From JAJRRA01 sp048636595 (GTDB taxonomy: Bacteria; Pseudomonadota; Gammaproteobacteria; Xanthomonadales; SZUA-36): a DNA stretch of 11,009 bases. Under the pieces are notes generated by a model. The model had not been told where the DNA came from, did no database searches, and saw only the letters and a program-made list of their open reading frames with translations. Position numbers and translations under genes: made by a program. The stretch spans positions 1 to 11,009 of the forward strand of contig JAIVWI010000099.1 of assembly GCA_048636595.1 (NCBI GenBank), given 5' to 3'. The stretch's first letter is position 1; each line of letters begins with the position of its first letter. Below, in pieces: positions 7,562-11,009 of this stretch.

Positions 7562-8325
7562 TTGCTCGCCCCTGGATGATGATTACCGCTTCCACCCGGA
7601 TCCGGGACAGCTTGTTCACCAGGGCCTGTATTGTATCCATTCATTAAAAACTGCCAGCCCTGTTCCAGGGCCCTGGTCTCCAGGAATTTTTGCAAGGATC
7701 GTTTCAGGCGCCTGAGGTTGGCTTCAAACAGGCTTTGAGCCCCGGCCCGGATCTGCGCCCGGTCAAAATCAATCAAATACACACTGCCGTCGCCGCCGAT
7801 GAGTATGTTGCGTGCATTCAGGTCCGCGTGAACCAGTCCATGATCATGGAAGTTGCGGATACAGGCACCCGTTGCAATCCACATCGCAGGATCGCTTTGC
7901 TTAATGTCCGGCAAATCAGCCAGCGGAAGAACATCCAGCAGTCGCCGGGTTATCAGGTCTCCGGAGTAAAACAATCCTTCCCTTGCACACTGGGCCGCCA
8001 GGGGCCGTGGAACCGGCAAACCCTGCTGATGGAGCCTGGCCAGCATATGGAATTCCGCGATGGGGCGCGAACGTTCAAGCCCGGTATACAGGTAGCGGTC
8101 ACGGCTAAAGCGTGCCGCCCAGCCACCCCTCAGGTAGTGGCGCAGAACGGCCGGCCCGAAAGCGGTTTCCAGGAACAGCGCACTGCCCCGGCCGGGAGCC
8201 TGACCCACTACGCCGCCGCTACGCTCCCAGGCATCCGCGGCAAACAGATCTGCACCAGGCTGCTGAATGAGGCCGGCATCATATACAATGATGCGGGAAT
8301 CCTGTTTGTGGGTACTATGTATCAT
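7558..8325 (-). CDS. kdkA: 3-deoxy-D-manno-octulosonic acid (Kdo) kinase
   Basis: A 255-residue membrane-associated LPS kinase that phosphorylates the Kdo residue of Kdo-lipid A using ATP, in the inner-core pathway. Diagnostic stretches of the KdkA/WaaP family are GRGSALF (nucleotide loop), VLRHYLRGGWAARFSRDRYL, the segment GLERSRPIAEF, GLPVPRPLA, and the kinase core HGLVHADLNARNILI with Asp168 as catalytic base, then YLIDFDRAQIR with the metal-binding DFD (186-188) in place of the usual DFG. Length agrees with known KdkA proteins (about 240), with about 20 extra Gly/Pro/His-rich residues at the C terminus. The ATG at 8325 is the only sensible start, since a stop lies upstream in frame. No ribosome site is visible; the best promoter would produce an almost leaderless message. 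The gene is divergent from a heptosyltransferase-like gene, which supports the LPS-core role. Confidence 0.92.
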   Translation of the reverse strand: MIHSTHKQDSRIIVYDAGLIQQPGADLFAADAWERSGGVVGQAPGRGSALFLETAFGPAVLRHYLRGGWAARFSRDRYLYTGLERSRPIAEFHMLARLHQQGLPVPRPLAAQCAREGLFYSGDLITRRLLDVLPLADLPDIKQSDPAMWIATGACIRNFHDHGLVHADLNARNILIGGDGSVYLIDFDRAQIRAGAQSLFEANLRRLKRSLQKFLETRALEQGWQFLMNGYNTGPGEQAVPDPGGSGNHHPGASK

Positions 8326-8333
8326 TCGCGGGT

Positions 8334-8362
8334 ATTGTGCTTTTGCCTGCCGTCTGCGTCAA
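8334..8362 (-). promoter_or_regulatory. probable promoter of the kdkA operon
   Basis: On the minus strand TTGACG (8362-8357, 5/6 to consensus) and CACAAT (8339-8334, 4/6) are spaced by exactly 17 nt. The -10 ends 8 nt before the kdkA ATG, so transcription would start at or next to the start codon, consistent with the absence of a Shine-Dalgarno there. Confidence 0.45.
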
Positions 8363-8376
8363 TTCGGAATACTTTG

Positions 8377-9417
8377 TTGTCATCAACCCATCAACCTGAA
8401 AACATTTGCATCCTGCGGTTGTCCGCACTCGGAGATGCCACGCACGTTGTACCCGTCGTCAGGTCCATCCAGGATCACTGGCCCGGAACCAGGATCACCT
8501 GGATCATCGGGAAACTGGAGCATCGTTTGCTGCGCGGCCTCGATAATGTCGAATTCATCGAATTCGACAAGCGTGGCGGTTGGAGCGCCGTGAATGAACT
8601 GCGCAGAAAACTCCGTGACCGCCGCTTCGATGTACTGCTGCACATGCAGGTAGCTGCCCGGGCCAACCTGCTCAGCAGGTTGATCCACGCCCCGGTTCGC
8701 CTCGGCTGGGACCGGGCACGCTCCAGGGACTTTCACCATTTATTCGTCCGGCAGCAGGTAGCGCAAGTCCCCTTCCAGCACCAGGTCCAGGGATTCCTGG
8801 AATTCCCGAGGGCGCTGGGAATCAAGGTTGAAGAGCCGCGCTGGGACCTGCCAATAGAGCCTGAGGCCATGCAGTGGGCGGAGGAACAACTTTGTGACCA
8901 GCAAAACATTCTGCTGATCAGCCCCTGCTCCAGCCACCCTCTGCGTAACTGGCAAGCTGATCGATACGCTGCGGTAGCAGATTATGCATCCAGTCAACTG
9001 GGAATGAGCGTCGTCCTTTCAGGTGGGCCCGCCACACTGGAAATGGAAGCGGGTGCAGCCATAGAACGCGCAATGCGCAGCCCCTGCCTTAACCTGGTGG
9101 GAAAAGACACGCTGGAACAATCCAAGGCTTTACTGAAGAAGGCAAGCCTGGTGATTTCGCCGGACGCCGGGCCGGCACATATCGCCTCTGCGCTGGGCAC
9201 GCCGGTCATCGGTCTTTACGCAGCCACCTGGTCCAGGCGGTCAGGTCCTTACAACAGTCTCGATTTATGTGTTGACCGGTTTGCAGAAGCCGCCATGAAA
9301 TTTCGAAAAAGTACGCCGGAAGCCCTGCGCTGGGGAACACGCATCGAAGAACCCGGTGTCATGGACCTGATCGAGGTAAGCGACGTAATAGAAAAACTTG
9401 AGACATTCGTACTGTAA
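8377..9417 (+). CDS. glycosyltransferase family 9 (LPS heptosyltransferase-like)
   Basis: A protein of about 346 residues with the GT-B fold of ADP-heptose:LPS heptosyltransferases (WaaC/WaaF family), cytoplasmic and membrane-associated. The N-terminal strand ICILRLSALGDATHVVP carries the LGD motif whose Asp is catalytic in WaaC. The C-terminal donor-binding half has LLISPCSSHPLRNW, VVLSGGPA, LNLVGKDTLEQ and PDAGPAHIASALGTPVIGLY, the family's best signature. The start is uncertain. The frame is open far upstream (to 7690) only because it lies antisense to kdkA. Candidates are ATG 8317, which would overlap the start of kdkA, and TTG 8374 or 8377. I chose 8377 because CGGA lies 8 nt before it and the family normally begins just ahead of the first strand. 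Being next to kdkA, it probably adds a core sugar, perhaps heptose, though the exact acceptor is not readable. Confidence 0.88.
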   Translation: MSSTHQPENICILRLSALGDATHVVPVVRSIQDHWPGTRITWIIGKLEHRLLRGLDNVEFIEFDKRGGWSAVNELRRKLRDRRFDVLLHMQVAARANLLSRLIHAPVRLGWDRARSRDFHHLFVRQQVAQVPFQHQVQGFLEFPRALGIKVEEPRWDLPIEPEAMQWAEEQLCDQQNILLISPCSSHPLRNWQADRYAAVADYASSQLGMSVVLSGGPATLEMEAGAAIERAMRSPCLNLVGKDTLEQSKALLKKASLVISPDAGPAHIASALGTPVIGLYAATWSRRSGPYNSLDLCVDRFAEAAMKFRKSTPEALRWGTRIEEPGVMDLIEVSDVIEKLETFVL

Positions 9418-9419
9418 GA

Positions 9420-9473
9420 GCCCCCTTGGGGGCGAAACTCAAACACTGAAAATTCGCCCCAAGAGACCTCTTG
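9420..9473. repeat. overlapping inverted repeats between convergent genes
   Basis: The 58-bp gap between the GT9 gene and metB, which converge, holds three hairpin-forming repeats: GCCCCCTTGGGGGC (9420-9433); a longer one with arms at 9425-9436 (CTTGGGGGCGAA) and 9453-9463 (TTCGCCCCAAG), pairing over 11 bp with one bulged G; and CAAGAGACCTCTTG (9460-9473). The first two share bases and exclude each other. None has a clear T-tract on either strand, so they may act as a bidirectional, rather weak terminator or as 3'-end protection. Confidence 0.55.
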
Positions 9474-9475
9474 CA

Positions 9476-10690
9476 TCAGGCTACATTGCGGACGGCTTGT
9501 TTCTTCCGGTAGCGCCGTACAGCTTCGAAGCCGTTTTCAAGATCAGACAGCAGGTCGTCAACGTGCTCGATGCCTACCGAAAGCCTTAAAAGGCTGCGGC
9601 TGATTCCGGCCGCTTGCTGGTCTTCCACGGACATGGCCGCATGGGTCATGGAAGCGGGATGCGCCACCAGGCTCTCGACGCCGCCCAGCGATTCTGCAAG
9701 AGTAAACAACTGTAATTCCTGCAGAAATACCGGGATTTCCTCCTCAGCAGCATCCAGCTCAAAGCTGATCATCGCGCCGAATCCAGCCTGCTGGCGAGCA
9801 GCGATTTCGTGGCCGGGGTGGCTGGCCAGGCCGGGATAATACACCTTGCCGACCAGTTCGTTCACATCCAGCGCTACGGCAATTGCACTGGCAACTTCCT
9901 GGTGGCGTTGATAGCGCACGCCCAGTGTTCTCAGGCCGCGCAATGTCTGAAAACTGTCGAACGGCGAGCCGGTCAGGCCCAGGCAGTTGGCCCACCAGGC
10001 CAGCTCCTCCAACAATTGTTCATCGGCCGCTATCACGGCTCCGCCGACCACGTCTGAATGTCCGTTGATGTACTTGGTCGTGGAATGCAGCACGATATCG
10101 GCGCCCAGGGCAATCGGGCTCTGACCCGCCGGCGAGAGGAACGTATTGTCCACAACCACCAGCGCACCCGCCGTGTGCGCTGCCGAGGCGATGGCCTCGA
10201 TATCGGTGATGCGCAACAGGGGATTACTGGGTGTCTCGATCCACACGATTTTCGGACGTATGCGACTGATCTCGGCGACCGCGTTTTCAGTTTCCCACAA
10301 GGGTACCCACTGCAGCTCAAATTGGCTTTTTTTCGCCGCTGCGCTAAACAGCCGATGGCAACCGCCATAACAATCGTGGGGTGCGATCAACACATCACCG
10401 GCCTCCAGCAACTGCGTGACCAGGTGCACCGCCGCCATGCCGGAAGAGGTGATCACTGCACCTTTACCGCCCTCCAGGGCCGACAACGCTTCGGCTAACT
10501 GGTCTCTGGTGGGGTTTCCGGAGCGCGTGTAGTCGTACTCACCCTTTTGATCAAAGCCCGGAAAAGCGAACGTGGACGACAGGTAAAGCGGCGGGATGAC
10601 CGCGCCGTGGTTGCTGTCGCTGTTGATGCCGTGGTTGACGGCAATGGTTTCCCGGTGATGCTTGCTGTTCTGTCGATGGGTTGCGCTCAT
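9476..10690 (-). CDS. metB: cystathionine gamma-synthase (O-succinylhomoserine (thiol)-lyase)
   Basis: A 404-residue PLP enzyme of the Cys/Met metabolism family that joins an activated homoserine ester and cysteine to cystathionine, the transsulfuration step of methionine synthesis in the cytoplasm. The sequence follows E. coli MetB closely: ETIAVNHGI, VIPPLYLSSTF, DYTRSGNPTRD, SSGMAAVHLV, APHDCYGG, ETPSNPLLRI, VVDNTFLSPA, the PLP-lysine segment HSTTKYINGHSDVVGG (Lys206), ELAWWANCLGLTG, RGLRTLGVRY, HEIAARQQAGFGAMISFELD and LFTLAESLGGVESL. Length is near the usual 386, with a short N-terminal extension. The ATG at 10690 has AAGGAG (10704-10699) 8 nt upstream. A 200-nt leader with a SAM-I riboswitch precedes it, supporting a methionine role. 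The homoserine ester used (succinyl or acetyl) is not certain, and members of this family can overlap in activity. Confidence 0.95.
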   Translation of the reverse strand: MSATHRQNSKHHRETIAVNHGINSDSNHGAVIPPLYLSSTFAFPGFDQKGEYDYTRSGNPTRDQLAEALSALEGGKGAVITSSGMAAVHLVTQLLEAGDVLIAPHDCYGGCHRLFSAAAKKSQFELQWVPLWETENAVAEISRIRPKIVWIETPSNPLLRITDIEAIASAAHTAGALVVVDNTFLSPAGQSPIALGADIVLHSTTKYINGHSDVVGGAVIAADEQLLEELAWWANCLGLTGSPFDSFQTLRGLRTLGVRYQRHQEVASAIAVALDVNELVGKVYYPGLASHPGHEIAARQQAGFGAMISFELDAAEEEIPVFLQELQLFTLAESLGGVESLVAHPASMTHAAMSVEDQQAAGISRSLLRLSVGIEHVDDLLSDLENGFEAVRRYRKKQAVRNVA

Positions 10691-10720
10691 GCCTTGTGCT
10701 CCTTCGGTATTCCGGTTGAC

Positions 10721-10757
10721 AAAAATCTCATCCGGAAATCCCGCAAAGCAGGCTGAG
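10721..10757 (-). terminator. putative SAM-dependent terminator of the metB leader
   Basis: On the minus strand CTCAGCC (10757-10751) can pair with GGATGAG (10733-10727), seven positions with one G-A mismatch, followed by A and UUUUU (10725-10721). The 17-nt loop makes the stem modest. Its 5' arm shares CTCA with the competing antiterminator helix, as expected of a riboswitch expression platform. It ends 17 nt before the metB Shine-Dalgarno. Confidence 0.55.
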
Positions 10758-10795
10758 CATGATCAGGTCCATCAGAACTGCTGCCTGATCACTCA
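10754..10795 (-). promoter_or_regulatory. antiterminator helix of the metB leader
   Basis: On the minus strand TGAGTGATCAGG (10795-10784) pairs with CCTGATCA (10767-10760) and, after a bulged TG (10759-10758), CTCA (10757-10754): twelve base pairs in all. The 5' arm contains seven bases (TGAGTGA) of the 3' strand of aptamer stem P1, and the 3' arm contains CTCA of the terminator. The helix therefore excludes both P1 and the terminator, the classical S-box arrangement. Confidence 0.6.
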
Positions 10796-10909
10796 TTTCC
10801 CGAAAACCATTAAAGGTCTTCGCAAGAATTGGCACCTTTTCAAAGTGGTTAACTTCGAAGGTTGCCCCGGCGTCTAAGGGCTCGTCCCTCAGCCGGTCTG
10901 AATGAGTAA
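10789..10909 (-). promoter_or_regulatory. SAM-I (S-box) riboswitch aptamer upstream of metB
   Basis: A 121-nt element on the minus strand that should bind S-adenosylmethionine in the nascent metB transcript. P1: TTACTCATT (10909-10901) with AATGAGTGA (10797-10789), 9 bp with one G-U. P2: CCGGC (10896-10892) with GCCGG (10871-10867), enclosing the conserved GAGGGA and a GGG/CCC hairpin with loop CGAG (10884-10881). P3: GGC-A-ACCTT (10866-10858) with AAGGT-GCC (10838-10831), extended by CGAAGT/ACTTTG. The J3/4 region reads AATTCTTG. P4: CGAAGACC (10822-10815) with GGTTTTCG (10808-10801), 8 bp. The strings GAGGGA, GGCAACC and GGTGCCAATTC match the S-box consensus as I remember it. Pseudoknot: loop CGAG with CTTG (10826-10823). 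Position and target gene fit. I could not run a covariance-model search. Confidence 0.88.
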
Positions 10910-10915
10910 GCTAGG

Positions 10916-10945
10916 ATTGTAGGTGATTCTGATTAACAGAAGCAA
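10916..10945 (-). promoter_or_regulatory. probable promoter of metB and its riboswitch leader
   Basis: On the minus strand TTGCTT (10945-10940) and TACAAT (10921-10916, 5/6 to TATAAT) are 18 nt apart. Transcription would start about 6-8 nt downstream, at 10908-10910, which is the first base of aptamer stem P1. The -35 is weak (3/6), but the agreement between the predicted start and P1 supports the call. Confidence 0.5.
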
Positions 10946-10954
10946 GGATTTTTT

Positions 10955-10972
10955 TGTAAGAGGTCCCTTACA
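10955..10972. repeat. operator-like inverted repeat near the right edge
   Basis: TGTAAG (10955-10960), six bases, then CTTACA (10967-10972): perfect 6-bp arms. It lies upstream of the metB -35 and could be a repressor or activator site for metB or for a plus-strand gene starting beyond the right edge. The rest of 10946-11009 is AT-rich and holds no gene that I can see. Confidence 0.3.
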
Positions 10973-11009
10973 TTTATGAATAATCCTGGTAGGCTTTTTC
11001 TTCGATGAT

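Noticed and set aside
7690..8316. Long plus-strand open frame fused in front of the GT9 gene (575-residue reading)
   Set aside because: It lies antisense to kdkA, whose family motifs are unmistakable, and its translation has no GT9 or other recognisable features before the LRLSALGD strand.
8547..8569. Inverted repeat with 10-bp arms (TGTCGAATTC, ATC, then its complement)
   Set aside because: It sits within the GT9 coding sequence and follows from the repeated residues EFIEF; no regulatory context supports it.
10662..10877. Small plus-strand open frames across the metB leader
   Set aside because: They coincide with the riboswitch stems and have no coding character or ribosome site.

Overview
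The window reads as chromosomal DNA of a Gram-negative bacterium, most probably a gammaproteobacterium. The signs are an LPS-core kinase (KdkA), a heptosyltransferase-like enzyme, an outer-membrane beta-barrel ending in Phe, a periplasmic cyclophilin and a MetB close to the enterobacterial enzyme. Base composition looks even (slightly GC-rich), and I see no insertion sequence, phage gene, tRNA, rRNA or CRISPR array. The species cannot be fixed from this sequence.

Layout. (1) 1-1049, minus strand: a periplasmic cyclophilin-type prolyl isomerase followed by the N-terminal half of an EamA/DMT transporter that runs off the left edge. (2) 1130-6191, plus strand: a probable four-gene operon of a Lon-family protease with a Ser651/Lys694 dyad, a membrane-anchored thioredoxin-fold protein overlapping it by ATGA, an outer-membrane beta-barrel, and an exported protein of unknown function. 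(3) 6163-8325, minus strand: a tightly overlapped operon kdkA > GNAT acetyltransferase > exported metallo-beta-lactamase-fold hydrolase, whose 3' end overlaps the plus-strand operon by 29 bp tail to tail. (4) 8377-9417, plus strand: a GT9 glycosyltransferase divergent from kdkA; together they point to LPS inner-core assembly. (5) 9476-10690, minus strand: metB, cystathionine gamma-synthase, preceded by a long leader.

The best non-coding find is that leader (10691-10921). Read on the minus strand it folds as an S-box/SAM-I riboswitch, with P1, P2, P3, P4, the conserved aptamer core and a plausible loop-to-J3/4 pseudoknot. Downstream, a 12-bp antiterminator helix competes both with P1 and with a terminator hairpin ending in U5, and a promoter with -10 TACAAT sits just upstream of P1. 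This predicts that metB is switched off by S-adenosylmethionine. S-boxes are classically a Firmicutes device, so one in front of a proteobacterial metB deserves checking.

The main biological unknowns are the exported protein at 5244-6191 with its partner barrel, and the role of the protease/redox-protein pair at the head of the same operon.
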